Source: Vibrio sp. SCSIO 43136 (GTDB lineage Bacteria > Pseudomonadota > Gammaproteobacteria > Enterobacterales > Vibrionaceae). Taken from it: a stretch of 64,000 nt of DNA. The stretch covers positions 992,001-1,056,000 of the forward strand of contig NZ_CP071848.1 in assembly GCF_023716565.1 (NCBI RefSeq), read 5' to 3'. Of this stretch, positions 32,968 to 41,874 are shown in pieces. Under the pieces are notes generated by a model. It was not told the DNA's origin and made no database searches. It saw only the letters and a list, made by a program, of their open reading frames with translations. A program made the translations under genes and the position numbers. Numbering within the stretch: the stretch's first letter is position 1; every line of letters begins with the position of its first letter.

Positions 32968-34495
32968 AAGTTTGGTGGTTATTGTAATATATGTATTTAT
33001 TACGTTAATAATCAGCTATTTAGTTAATGGCCGCTGGAAGGTAAGTGGCGATTTCTCAACAGGGGGAAAGCAATTTGGTTGGTTCACTGCCGGAGTTTCG
33101 ATATTAGCGACCTACATCAGTGCGATGACATTTGTTGGAATGCCGGGTTGGGTATATAGCTCTGGTATGGAGGCTATGAGCGTCCATTTGAACTATCCGT
33201 TGGTGATTTTTTTCTCCGTCATCTTTTTTGTCCCCTTATTCTATCGGTTAGGGCTGACCTCGATATATGAGTATCTTGAGCGTCGGTTTGGTGTCTATGC
33301 GAGAACCATTAATTCGATAGTGTTTATCTTAGTCCAGTGCATCTCAGCTGGGGTGATCCTTTATGCCGTTGCGCTGATTTTGGTGCAGGTACTGCCAATC
33401 AATATTTCGACGGCGTTTATTGCCATCAGCATATTCACCGCTGTCTATACCTATGCTGGCGGGATATCAACGGTCATTTGGACGGATATGTTGCAGTCGG
33501 TGGTGCTGGTGGTCGGCAGTGTTGCCATTTTGGTCATATTGATGACAGAGATAAACACAGGTCAGCAAGTTTCGGTGAGCGACTTGAATATTATTAATCT
33601 CGAGTTCGATCTTGGTGTCGATACGACACTTTGGGCAGGTGTGGTTGCCGTGAGTTTCTTGCATCTAAGTGTTTATGGAACAAACCAACTGATCATTCAA
33701 CGAACTCTTGCCACGAAATGTGAGAAAAGCGCCCAAAAATCGATGCTGCTTTGTGGGTATGGTGCGTTTTTCATCTACTTATTCTTCGCTTTGCTAGGCG
33801 TGTTGTTGAACGTCTTTTATCAAGGCCAGTCGTTTGAAAACAGCAATGAAGTCATTTTAGATTTTGTCTTCAACCATACTAACGCCTTTGTGGTTGGATT
33901 GATTATTTCGGCGTTGGCTGCGGCGGCTATGTCGACACTTGACTCCACCTACAACTCAATTGCCACGGTAGCAACATCTGATATCTATCGGCGCTTTTTG
34001 AACAAAGACGCCAGTAATCAACACTATGAAAAGGTTGCACGCAAAATGAGTTTAATGGCGGCCGCTATGGTGGTTGTGCCTGCTTTACTGGCGGTGTCGA
34101 ATGAGTCGGTATTGAAAACGATCGCCAGTCTGACCTCAATTTTTGTTGGGATCCGTTTGGGCTCGTTTCTGCTGGGGTTGTTTTGGTCAAAAGCAAATGA
34201 AAAAGGTGTTATTGCTGGCAGCGTTGCCAGCGTACTCGTGGTATTTGCCGTTATGCATCAAGATATTGCGTGGCCATGGTTTGCTCCAGTAGGCACGATG
34301 GTCTTTCTTGTGGTTGGCGTTTTGGTCAGCCGTCGATGGGGGTCTTTGACCCAAGAGCAGCAGTCCTTTATTCATTATCAAAAACATCTTTTTGCTAAGC
34401 CAACGATAAGCCATTACGGGTTGCTAGTGTTTGCTATCGCGACCATCACTGCCTGTATCGTGCTTCCTGATTGGCTTTATGCTGCGCTAACTTAA
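32954..34495 (+). CDS. Sodium:solute symporter (SSS family)
   Basis: A 513-residue inner membrane protein with about 13 spans and SSS features: GGKQFGWFTAGVSILATYISAMTF (read in parts, residues 37-60), YEYLERRFG, and SALAAAAMSTLDSTYNSIATV, a sodium-site helix. It imports a small solute by sodium symport. The serine dehydratase gene starts 12 bp after its stop, so the pair is one operon and the solute may be serine or a serine precursor. A LacI-type motif overlaps the start codon (32952-32967). The start has no strong ribosome site, but the first span leaves little room for a later one. Confidence 0.87.
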   Translation: MVTYSSLVVIVIYVFITLIISYLVNGRWKVSGDFSTGGKQFGWFTAGVSILATYISAMTFVGMPGWVYSSGMEAMSVHLNYPLVIFFSVIFFVPLFYRLGLTSIYEYLERRFGVYARTINSIVFILVQCISAGVILYAVALILVQVLPINISTAFIAISIFTAVYTYAGGISTVIWTDMLQSVVLVVGSVAILVILMTEINTGQQVSVSDLNIINLEFDLGVDTTLWAGVVAVSFLHLSVYGTNQLIIQRTLATKCEKSAQKSMLLCGYGAFFIYLFFALLGVLLNVFYQGQSFENSNEVILDFVFNHTNAFVVGLIISALAAAAMSTLDSTYNSIATVATSDIYRRFLNKDASNQHYEKVARKMSLMAAAMVVVPALLAVSNESVLKTIASLTSIFVGIRLGSFLLGLFWSKANEKGVIAGSVASVLVVFAVMHQDIAWPWFAPVGTMVFLVVGVLVSRRWGSLTQEQQSFIHYQKHLFAKPTISHYGLLVFAIATITACIVLPDWLYAALT

Positions 34496-34507
34496 CCGGG
34501 TAACTAT

Positions 34508-35878
34508 ATGCTTTCTATCTTTGATATTTATAAAATTGGGGTTGGTCCTTCCAGCTCTCACACTAATGGCCCAATGATTGCAGGCCACCATTTCGTGCAG
34601 TTGATCGCATCTGATCTAGACCATGTGAGTCGTATTCAGGTGGACTTATATGGTTCGCTATCCTTGACAGGTATTGGCCACCATACTGACCGAGCAGCGA
34701 TTTTGGGTCTATTGGGTAATAAGCCAGACACTATCCAAATCTCTGCGGCTAACAAAGCGATGAGATGCGCAATTGACCAAGGCACGATGCTTGTCGATGG
34801 CCGTCATTCGATAAAGTTCGACTATAAAACTGACATGCTTTTTCATGAGGAAAACCTGCCTCTGCACGAAAACGGTATGACGATTAGCGCTTTTGACTGT
34901 CATGGAAACCAAGTGGGTTTTGAAACTTACTACTCGATTGGTGGAGGCTTCATTGCTACTGCGCAAGAGTTACAAACTGGCAGCTCGACACATTCTATCG
35001 ATGTTGCATTTCCATTCTCCAGTGCCGAAGAAATGTTAGCGCAAGCGGATACCAATGGAATGAGTCTGGGCAGCCTCGTTTTGAGAAATGAGCAGGCGTT
35101 TAATGATATGGAGACCATTGATCAGCGTGCTGATCAGATCTGGCAGGTAATGAGCCAATGCATGGAGCGAGGATTTGAAACCGAAGGTATTTTGGACGGC
35201 GGTTTGAACGTGGTTCGCCGTGCACCAAGTTTGCTGAAAAAACTCGAAGCGAATGCCGCAATTGAAAATGATCCTATGGAGATCATGGATAGGATTAACC
35301 TATTTGCTTTTGCTGTCAGTGAAGAAAATGCTGCTGGTGGACAGGTTGTTACCTCACCAACCAATGGGGCGGCGGGCGTTATTCCTGCCGTGTTGATGTA
35401 CTACCACCGTTTTATTAAGGCGCTCGATACCAAACAGCTTAAAGACTTTCTCGCCGTCTCTGGGGCGATTGGGATTTTATATAAAACCAATGCGTCAATC
35501 TCTGGTGCGGAAGTTGGGTGTCAAGGGGAGGTAGGCGTATCTTCTTCGATGGCAGCAGCAGGCTTAACGGCACTTCGTGGTGGTAGCAATGAGCAGATTT
35601 GCATGGCAGCAGAAATTGCCATGGAGCATTCGCTTGGCATGACTTGCGATCCGATTGGTGGTCTAGTGCAAGTTCCATGCATTGAGCGAAACGCAATGGG
35701 GGCGATGAAAGCGATCAACGCATCCCGTATGGCGTTAAAGAGAAATAGTAAATGTTTGATCTCTCTTGATAAAGTCATAGAAACCATGTATCAGACAGGC
35801 AAAGACATGAACAAGAAATATCGTGAAACCTCGTTGGGAGGTTTGGCCTTGATTCATCTTGCTCCACCTTGTGAATAA
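34508..35878 (+). CDS. sdaA: L-serine ammonia-lyase, iron-sulfur type
   Basis: A 456-residue enzyme that deaminates L-serine to pyruvate in the cytoplasm. The N-terminal beta domain begins SIFDIYKIGVGPSSSHT, and the C-terminal alpha domain has the cluster and active-site motifs SGAEVGCQGEVGVSSSMAA, GMTCDPIGGLVQVPC and ERNAMGAMKA. It is the single-chain type of normal length. It is 12 bp after the sodium symporter gene, so uptake and deamination of serine, or of a compound giving serine, are probably coupled. A second paralogue elsewhere in the genome is likely in Vibrio. Confidence 0.94.
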   Translation: MLSIFDIYKIGVGPSSSHTNGPMIAGHHFVQLIASDLDHVSRIQVDLYGSLSLTGIGHHTDRAAILGLLGNKPDTIQISAANKAMRCAIDQGTMLVDGRHSIKFDYKTDMLFHEENLPLHENGMTISAFDCHGNQVGFETYYSIGGGFIATAQELQTGSSTHSIDVAFPFSSAEEMLAQADTNGMSLGSLVLRNEQAFNDMETIDQRADQIWQVMSQCMERGFETEGILDGGLNVVRRAPSLLKKLEANAAIENDPMEIMDRINLFAFAVSEENAAGGQVVTSPTNGAAGVIPAVLMYYHRFIKALDTKQLKDFLAVSGAIGILYKTNASISGAEVGCQGEVGVSSSMAAAGLTALRGGSNEQICMAAEIAMEHSLGMTCDPIGGLVQVPCIERNAMGAMKAINASRMALKRNSKCLISLDKVIETMYQTGKDMNKKYRETSLGGLALIHLAPPCE

Positions 35879-35984
35879 AGAGCATTGAGTTCGCTGTCCA
35901 CACCAAATGCGTGGGCAGCGTTAGTTCACAGTCTGCTATGGTTTAAAGGCATTCACAGCTCATTTTTTGCAAACAGGTTGAGTG

Positions 35985-36641
35985 TTACTCTTGAGTCGCC
36001 TCCGCCAAAAGATCGGTTATCACCTGCTTGTAAGCCTCAACAGGTTGCGCCCCCGTCATTGCGCCTTTCATATCAAACACCACGGTTGGCACAGAGCTGA
36101 TCCCCAGGTTACGCCAGTGCTGCTGTTCCTGTTCTAGTAGGCGTAATGCAATGGAATCGTCCAAAAATGCCATCGCTTTATCCGCATCAAGCCCAGTATC
36201 AATGATCAGCTTTTGGAGTTCTTGTGGGTCTGAAACATCTTTACGTTGGCTAAAGAATGCCTCGAATAACGCCATTTTTAGCTCAGTCTGTTTGTTAAAC
36301 GACTTGGCATACTCGAGCAGTAAGTGGGCTTTTTTGGTGTTGACCATTTTCATCTCGTCAAAGTAGTCAAAACGAAACCCTAGCTCGCTGCCCAGTTGAG
36401 TTAAATTGTCTCTAGCTCGGATACTGTCTTCTTTAGTGGTGCCATACTTGTTGGCAAGGTGCGCCCGAAGGTTCTCACCTTCCTGCGGCATGTTTGGGTT
36501 AAGCTCAAAAGGGTGCCACTCAATTTCCACTTGGTATTGAACACCTAGCTCTGTAATTGCTTGCTCCAGGCGTTTATATCCAATCACACACCAAGGGCAT
36601 ACCACATCGGACACGATATCAAGTTTGATGGTTTTACTCAT
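35985..36641 (-). CDS. DsbA-family oxidoreductase (FrnE-like)
   Basis: A 218-residue thioredoxin-fold protein of the FrnE/DsbA type without a signal peptide, hence cytoplasmic. The redox motif is C15-P-W-C18 in the first strand-helix, and the cis-proline strand reads ISSVPTVVF near residue 186. Members are thought to act as disulfide oxidoreductases or isomerases in stress; function here is not shown. It is convergent with sdaA and stands alone, 126 bp after the PhoD-like gene on the same strand. Confidence 0.88.
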   Translation of the reverse strand: MSKTIKLDIVSDVVCPWCVIGYKRLEQAITELGVQYQVEIEWHPFELNPNMPQEGENLRAHLANKYGTTKEDSIRARDNLTQLGSELGFRFDYFDEMKMVNTKKAHLLLEYAKSFNKQTELKMALFEAFFSQRKDVSDPQELQKLIIDTGLDADKAMAFLDDSIALRLLEQEQQHWRNLGISSVPTVVFDMKGAMTGAQPVEAYKQVITDLLAEATQE

Positions 36642-36767
36642 AGTTGCCTACACCGTTAATTTTTATTGATACGGTTTATTATTGGGGCCAGGTTTCATTA
36701 ATCAACCAGTATGCTTTTGGTAACCTGCCTGTTTTGACCTCAAGCGGTTAATGTTTCCAATGGGTGA

Positions 36768-38687
36768 TTATCTCTGTTCGGGGAAGTCGACCTGCTCACC
36801 TTTGCTGGTCAAAATACTGATTTGCTCTGGTTTACCTTGTGCATCCATCCTCAATTCACCAATTGCACTTTGATTGACCAATCGGTAAAACGACTGGTTG
36901 CTTGGATGTCTTTTGCTAATTTTCAATCGCTTACGTTTAGTGAACCAGTTGAGTGGAGAGCGTGGGCTATAGAGCAAGGTGTCTACTGTGTCGCAGAATG
37001 TGAGTAACTTAGCGGGGAATTGATTTTTAATCCCGCTGCAGGTGATCTGATAAATGTTAGGGCTGTTTTTTCGATAACGAAGTTTCACATCATAGGCAAA
37101 TGAGTAGTGGACATCGCCCGATAAAATGACGAAGTTAGTTGGCGTCTTGGTATGAGTGAAAATGCTAATTAAGGTGTTTGCGCTTCCCGGGTGCGCCATC
37201 CAGTTTTCAGCATCGATCAATAAAGGTTGGCGCAGTATTGTCATCATTTTTTGCAGCGCTTCGATGAACTTCACCCCAAAGATAGGTGCTGCTGAGACCA
37301 CCACGACTTTGTCCTGATGAAGCAGCTCTTGCTGAAATTCAATTAATCCTTCCCAATCAAGTAGACCAGAAGGTTTGTACATTTTCGACTCTGAGCGCCA
37401 GCGACGGGTTCGAGTGTCGAGCACTACAACCTTAGGTGAGGTCTCTGTGGTGTAGTGCCACTGCTCAAACCGATATAGATGGGCAATGAAATCGTCTTGA
37501 GTTTGAGTGTTTGGCGATGCGAAATAGTTGTGTGCAAGCTGCATGAAACTAGGCTCAAACTTTTCTGGGGCATTGCCCCAGCCTTGGCATAACCAATACG
37601 CCATTAAGCCATTGCCTATGATACGTTTTGAAAAATCGTTGCTAAAGGCAGCTTTTTCCCAGCCGATGGTCAGGTTCCAATCATCCGTGATGTCGTGATC
37701 ATCAAAAATCATATAGCAAGGGATATGAGCAAGCAGACGTTGGACATTAGCAAGGCCGTCGACAAACTTGTCAATATGGACTTTCTCTTCTCGCCAATGC
37801 TGCTGCCACTCTGGACTCAGTGGTACATCAGCCGTCTTAAATTCACGATTGGCTAAGCGGTCACTTTCGATGAGGCCCCATGGAGTGGGTGACCAAACCA
37901 ACAGATACATGGCAAAGTATTCTGCAAAGCTGATGAGATGGTTCTCCGCTTCACGAGAACTAAAAATTGGTGTTCTTAAGTGTGGGAAAAACTTATAGGT
38001 GAGCGAACCATCATCTATATAGTGGGGCAGGATTTTATCTCTGCCGTAATAGCAGTCTGGGTGCTGGTAGAGCGCATTGGTATCTTGAATGGGCGCTTGA
38101 GAAAAGGTCTCTTGCGGCAGACCTAACAGGCTAACTAGCTGCTCAATTGCGTCGAGTGTTGGCCCAGCCACGTGGTCGGCGTAGATTTGATCACCACTCA
38201 TCAATAGCATATCGGGGCGCTGGTGAGCATCTAGTGAGGCGACCTTGCTATCAGTGGTCACTAGCGTGTCATCGCTAAAATGGTGTGGGTTTCGGCATGA
38301 GCCATGCAGGATGTAGTCCGCTTTGGTGCTGATAATAAACTCCACACCATGCTCTGCTTCTTTGCCATCATAAGTTAAGTGAGGCAGCAGAGCTGTGAGC
38401 AAGCCTTGTTGTATGTTTAATTGGTAATAGAGTGAAGTATCCGTTGGGAAGTCGCCAGACAAACGGAGCAGAGAAACCCAGCAGTGGGTACCGACTTGGA
38501 TCTGTTGTTCGGTAGCGATTGGCGCATCGTAGATTAAACCTTGACTTGTGGGGCAGTAGACACTTGCTTGACCACTCAGGCACTCGGTGGTTACCAACCA
38601 CACATTGATTTCTGAGCTCGTGACTTTTCTCAATAGGGGGCCTGCAATGACCAAGGGTAATGACGACATGTTTTCACTTTGAGTCAA
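36768..38687 (-). CDS. PhoD-like metallophosphatase
   Basis: A 639-residue protein with a PhoD-like metallophosphatase domain: HGSCRNPHHFSDD (about residue 130), MSGDQIYADHVAG, MIFDDHDITDDWN and VILSGDVHYSF carry the metal ligands. There is no signal peptide or Tat motif, unlike secreted PhoD, so it is probably cytoplasmic and may act on phosphodiesters rather than serve phosphate scavenging. The N-terminal 110 residues form a beta-rich extension of the kind seen in this cytoplasmic subgroup. It has no operon partners other than, possibly, the FrnE-like gene. Confidence 0.85.
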   Translation of the reverse strand: MTQSENMSSLPLVIAGPLLRKVTSSEINVWLVTTECLSGQASVYCPTSQGLIYDAPIATEQQIQVGTHCWVSLLRLSGDFPTDTSLYYQLNIQQGLLTALLPHLTYDGKEAEHGVEFIISTKADYILHGSCRNPHHFSDDTLVTTDSKVASLDAHQRPDMLLMSGDQIYADHVAGPTLDAIEQLVSLLGLPQETFSQAPIQDTNALYQHPDCYYGRDKILPHYIDDGSLTYKFFPHLRTPIFSSREAENHLISFAEYFAMYLLVWSPTPWGLIESDRLANREFKTADVPLSPEWQQHWREEKVHIDKFVDGLANVQRLLAHIPCYMIFDDHDITDDWNLTIGWEKAAFSNDFSKRIIGNGLMAYWLCQGWGNAPEKFEPSFMQLAHNYFASPNTQTQDDFIAHLYRFEQWHYTTETSPKVVVLDTRTRRWRSESKMYKPSGLLDWEGLIEFQQELLHQDKVVVVSAAPIFGVKFIEALQKMMTILRQPLLIDAENWMAHPGSANTLISIFTHTKTPTNFVILSGDVHYSFAYDVKLRYRKNSPNIYQITCSGIKNQFPAKLLTFCDTVDTLLYSPRSPLNWFTKRKRLKISKRHPSNQSFYRLVNQSAIGELRMDAQGKPEQISILTSKGEQVDFPEQR

Positions 38688-39168
38688 AGGTTTACCTCCA
38701 CAACAACCTATAGCGTCAGTTTATATGAAGTTTAAACGGACTATCTAGCGAAATCCGCCTTCTTAGAGAGCTCCTCCACATTCTGTTTTTCCCTGACAAG
38801 GTTAACCATTAAAAATGCATGGTTAATCAAAGGCTTTATTCACTTTATCTTTGCTGAACTATACTTTATACCAATCCAACTAATTATCTGTTCAGCCTAG
38901 CTAGTCCATATTTCCTCTAGCCGCGTCAGAAATCGTATCCCTAGTCCCAGCTAGGCATAAGATTTCTTCCTTGCTAGAGAAAACCTGTCCGTCGCCATGC
39001 AAGAACACATAATTAGTCGTATTGGTATTAGTGTGATACACAATAAGTTTTTAATACTGTTGATGCATATCTAAACAGGAAGCGATTGATTCATAGAGTA
39101 AATGCTAGATAATCTCGCCACTTGTTTCAGCTAAGGTTAAAACCGTCGCTGGTGAGTTTAGAGGCAGT
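38688..39168. other. Intergenic region with a long palindromic repeat
   Basis: About 480 bp between divergent genes, with no ORF. The centre is a 159-bp palindromic element (38869-39027). The outer parts should contain the promoters of the flanking genes; I identified none. Confidence 0.6.
38869..39027. repeat. 159-bp imperfect palindrome, MITE-like element
   Basis: Ends TACCAATCCAACTAATTA and its counterpart at 39010-39027 match at 16 of 18 positions and extend inward for about 25 bp (TCTGTTC against TGTGTTC). Inner arms also pair (TTTCCTCTAGC with GCTAGAGAAA; GAAATCGTAT with ATAAGATTTC), meeting at CCTAG/CTAGG near 38948, so the whole element could fold into one hairpin. It has no coding capacity. 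It resembles the dispersed palindromic units of Vibrionaceae, but copy number cannot be seen here. Confidence 0.75.
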
Positions 39169-40926
39169 ATGAATAAACACCCCAATAGATTTTCGTTAAC
39201 CAACGTATATGGACATACGATGAAAGTTAGCTCTTTTAGCAAGATGCAGTACTTGCCCATTTTCGCCTTGGCCTTGTCGATGGTGTTTGGTGGCTACTTA
39301 TACAATCAAACCCTAGACCGCTGGTTGGGTAACTTGATCAGCCAATATATGTTTGGTCTGGTGGAGGATGTTATCTTCGACATCGAGGATAAATACATTC
39401 AGTTTGACGTCATGAATGTGGAGGGGATTGATCGTTATTTGGATACTCGTCCGCAATCTAAGTTTGGTCGTCGATTTACCTTGATCCGCAGTGATGGCAA
39501 GGTCTTAGGAGATACCAACCTAAACTTGGCAGAGATCCGAGCAACGGATGATCATAGCGACCGCCCTGAAGTCATTGCTGCGCTTGCTGGGCAAGATGGT
39601 GTTGATCAACACACCAGTTCATCCACCAATCAAGAACTGCTATACGTCGCCAAAACCGTGCCTCAAGCCGAGAGTTCTGAGTATCACTATGTGTTGCGAT
39701 TGGCGATGCCAATGACGACGCTTAACTCAATGATTAGCGATTTACAGTGGATTTTTAATGCATTGATGAGCGTTTCATTGATCACGCTGGTGTTTTTCTC
39801 TTGGTATAGTAACCGCAAGATTTTGCGTATGGTGGATCAGGAGCGTGATCAACAAGAAAGCCGAATAGTGCAGCGCACGCAAGAGATAGAGCTTTTGCAT
39901 CGACTTGCCAATATGTTGGCCGCTTGTAACAGCATTAAAGAAGCACAATCGGTAGTTGAAGATATTATTCCTCGAATTTTAGGGGACATAAACGGCAGCG
40001 TAGCGATATTGCGTGAATCAAGAAATATTCTCGAAGTGCAACTGGACTGGGGCGGCGCTTGGCCTGGGCAGCGAATTTATAGTCCTGATGATTGTTGGGC
40101 ACTGCGCAAAGGTAAACACCATCTATCTAAAGATGACTATCACCATCTACCTTGTCGGCATATGGAGGGGTGTGAACAAGATGGCGTGACATTATGTGTA
40201 CCCCTTACAGCTCACGGTAATACGATTGGTATGTTTCACCTTCATTTTGACCAAGAAAAACTGCCAGTATCGGATGAGACCAAGCAGCTCGCATTCACCA
40301 TTGCTGAGCATTTAGGTTTGGCATTGGCCAACTTGAATCTACAAGAGAAACTGCGCAATCAAGCCTTGAGTGATCCATTAACAGGTCTGTTTAATCGTCG
40401 TTACTTCGAGCAGGAGTTTGAGCAACAGTGGCTTAAAGCTCAGCAAGATCAAAGTGAACTCTCGTTGTTGATGCTCGATCTCGACCATTTCAAACGTTTT
40501 AACGATAACTTTGGTCACGATGCGGGAGATTATGTCCTCAAAGAAGTATCGAACCTGCTTACCGCACATAGCCGAGAGCTCGATTATTGCTGTCGATTAG
40601 GTGGTGAGGAGCTTGCGATCATTTGCCCTGAATGTGGTGTAGAAGAGTCTCAACAAATCGCTAATTTGATTGTTGAGCAAGTGCGTGAGCTGCATTTGGA
40701 CATGCGAGGTTTATCATTGGGGCAGCTCGGTGTTTCAATAGGTATTGCAACTTACCCAAGTATGAATCTCACCACGGATAATCTGATCAAAGAAGCGGAC
40801 AAAGCACTGTACATGGCGAAAGATCAGGGAAGAAGTCGGGCGATACATGCCCACTCAACGGAGAATAAAGTTTCCTCAATCACTAAAGCCAACCATGAGA
40901 CTTCAGAGGCTGAAACAGTTTCTTAA
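39169..40926 (+). CDS. Membrane sensor with GGDEF domain (GGEEL variant)
   Basis: A 585-residue inner membrane protein: span near residues 24-43 (YLPIFALALSMVFGGYLY), a periplasmic sensor loop, a second span near 190-210, a linker helix, a GAF-like domain (about 240-395) with cysteines in DDCWALRK and LPCRHMEGCEQDG, and a GGDEF domain (about 405-555). The signature reads GGEEL at 478-482 rather than GGEEF, so activity is uncertain. An upstream RxxD-like inhibitory site is not obvious. It may make cyclic di-GMP in response to a redox or small-molecule cue. A terminator follows. Confidence 0.85.
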   Translation: MNKHPNRFSLTNVYGHTMKVSSFSKMQYLPIFALALSMVFGGYLYNQTLDRWLGNLISQYMFGLVEDVIFDIEDKYIQFDVMNVEGIDRYLDTRPQSKFGRRFTLIRSDGKVLGDTNLNLAEIRATDDHSDRPEVIAALAGQDGVDQHTSSSTNQELLYVAKTVPQAESSEYHYVLRLAMPMTTLNSMISDLQWIFNALMSVSLITLVFFSWYSNRKILRMVDQERDQQESRIVQRTQEIELLHRLANMLAACNSIKEAQSVVEDIIPRILGDINGSVAILRESRNILEVQLDWGGAWPGQRIYSPDDCWALRKGKHHLSKDDYHHLPCRHMEGCEQDGVTLCVPLTAHGNTIGMFHLHFDQEKLPVSDETKQLAFTIAEHLGLALANLNLQEKLRNQALSDPLTGLFNRRYFEQEFEQQWLKAQQDQSELSLLMLDLDHFKRFNDNFGHDAGDYVLKEVSNLLTAHSRELDYCCRLGGEELAIICPECGVEESQQIANLIVEQVRELHLDMRGLSLGQLGVSIGIATYPSMNLTTDNLIKEADKALYMAKDQGRSRAIHAHSTENKVSSITKANHETSEAETVS

Positions 40927-40945
40927 TCGCTATAGAGTATATACA

Positions 40946-40971
40946 AGGCCCAGTTTTGACTGGGCTTTTTT
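40946..40971 (+). terminator. Terminator of the GGDEF gene
   Basis: Stem GCCCAGT/ACTGGGC (40948-40954 with 40959-40965), 4-nt loop, then a six-T run. Confidence 0.88.
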
Positions 40972-41094
40972 GTACCTATTAGCTGCACTAATAGTTCCTA
41001 ATTGGTTGCAGTCCTCAAACGAAATTAAAGTCTGCCTCGCTAAGGAGAGGTAACACGCCTAAGGAAGGTATTACTTAGTTTGAGGATACAAAAA

Positions 41095-41754
41095 ATGAAA
41101 AAAGCTATCGTGGCAGCATCACTTGCTGCTCTATTTTCTGGTGCAAGCATCGCAGATGATTTATCTGGCGGTTTAGAAATTGATCAGAAAGTGAACTCAC
41201 AAGGTGCTTTGTCGAACAATAAAGCTGGTCTAAAAGTGTTTGTTGGTTACCAAGACATTGGTTTCTCAGCAAAACGTTCGGGTGCTAACAACGAATACAA
41301 CATCAACTACACCCACGGTTTTGACAACTTTTGGCTAAAAGGTGAAGGTGAGTTTGTGGATAAAACCAATGCGAATGAATCTGATGTTCGCAAGTTGGGC
41401 GTTTCTGTTGGTACATCAGTCGGTGCATTTGATGTGAGTGCACGTGCTCGTAATGATGCGGAAACCCAACGCATTGGCCTTGGGCAATCAAACATCGCTC
41501 GTTTTGATTTAGCAGCAGGTATTCAAGCCACGGACAATGTTTACTTGAATGCAAAAGTTGTGCACCAAGCAGAGTTAGACAAAACCACTAAGGCGCTTAA
41601 CGCTCGTGATAATATCCAAAACTACGAACTTCGTGCGACGTTCAATAACTTAAATGGCTTCAAGCCTTACATTGAAGTTGGCAACGAAGGCACATTTAGC
41701 AATAAGAACCAACGAGATTCTTACGGAAAAGTAGGGGTTGTTTTTAACTTCTAA
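41095..41754 (+). CDS. Small outer membrane beta-barrel protein
   Basis: A 219-residue protein with signal peptide MKKAIVAASLAALFSGASIA and a mature part of alternating amphipathic strands ending in phenylalanine (VGVVFNF), the mark of BAM-inserted barrels. Ten to twelve strands fit the length; it recalls KdgM/NanC-type oligosaccharide porins by size and pattern, but I cannot confirm the family. I start it at ATG 41095 with TGAGGA eight bases before it, not at the TTG 41080 that lies in the ribosome site. It stands alone between a GGDEF gene and a LysR gene. Confidence 0.72.
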   Translation: MKKAIVAASLAALFSGASIADDLSGGLEIDQKVNSQGALSNNKAGLKVFVGYQDIGFSAKRSGANNEYNINYTHGFDNFWLKGEGEFVDKTNANESDVRKLGVSVGTSVGAFDVSARARNDAETQRIGLGQSNIARFDLAAGIQATDNVYLNAKVVHQAELDKTTKALNARDNIQNYELRATFNNLNGFKPYIEVGNEGTFSNKNQRDSYGKVGVVFNF

Positions 41755-41775
41755 GTACAAAGTCTTTAATTGATT

Positions 41776-41820
41776 AACTCAGCGCTTAGGTATCGAGTTT
41801 TCTCGGAGAGTTGAGTTTTT
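41776..41820 (+). terminator. Probable terminator of the barrel protein gene
   Basis: Arms AACTCA and TGAGTT enclose an inner CGAG/CTCG hairpin, followed by a T run and 22 bp past the stop codon; the outer stem is short. Confidence 0.45.
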
Positions 41821-41874
41821 GCCACGGATGGCTTTTTTATTGTTAGGATAATGAAGTAGGTGAAAGGAGTGCCG

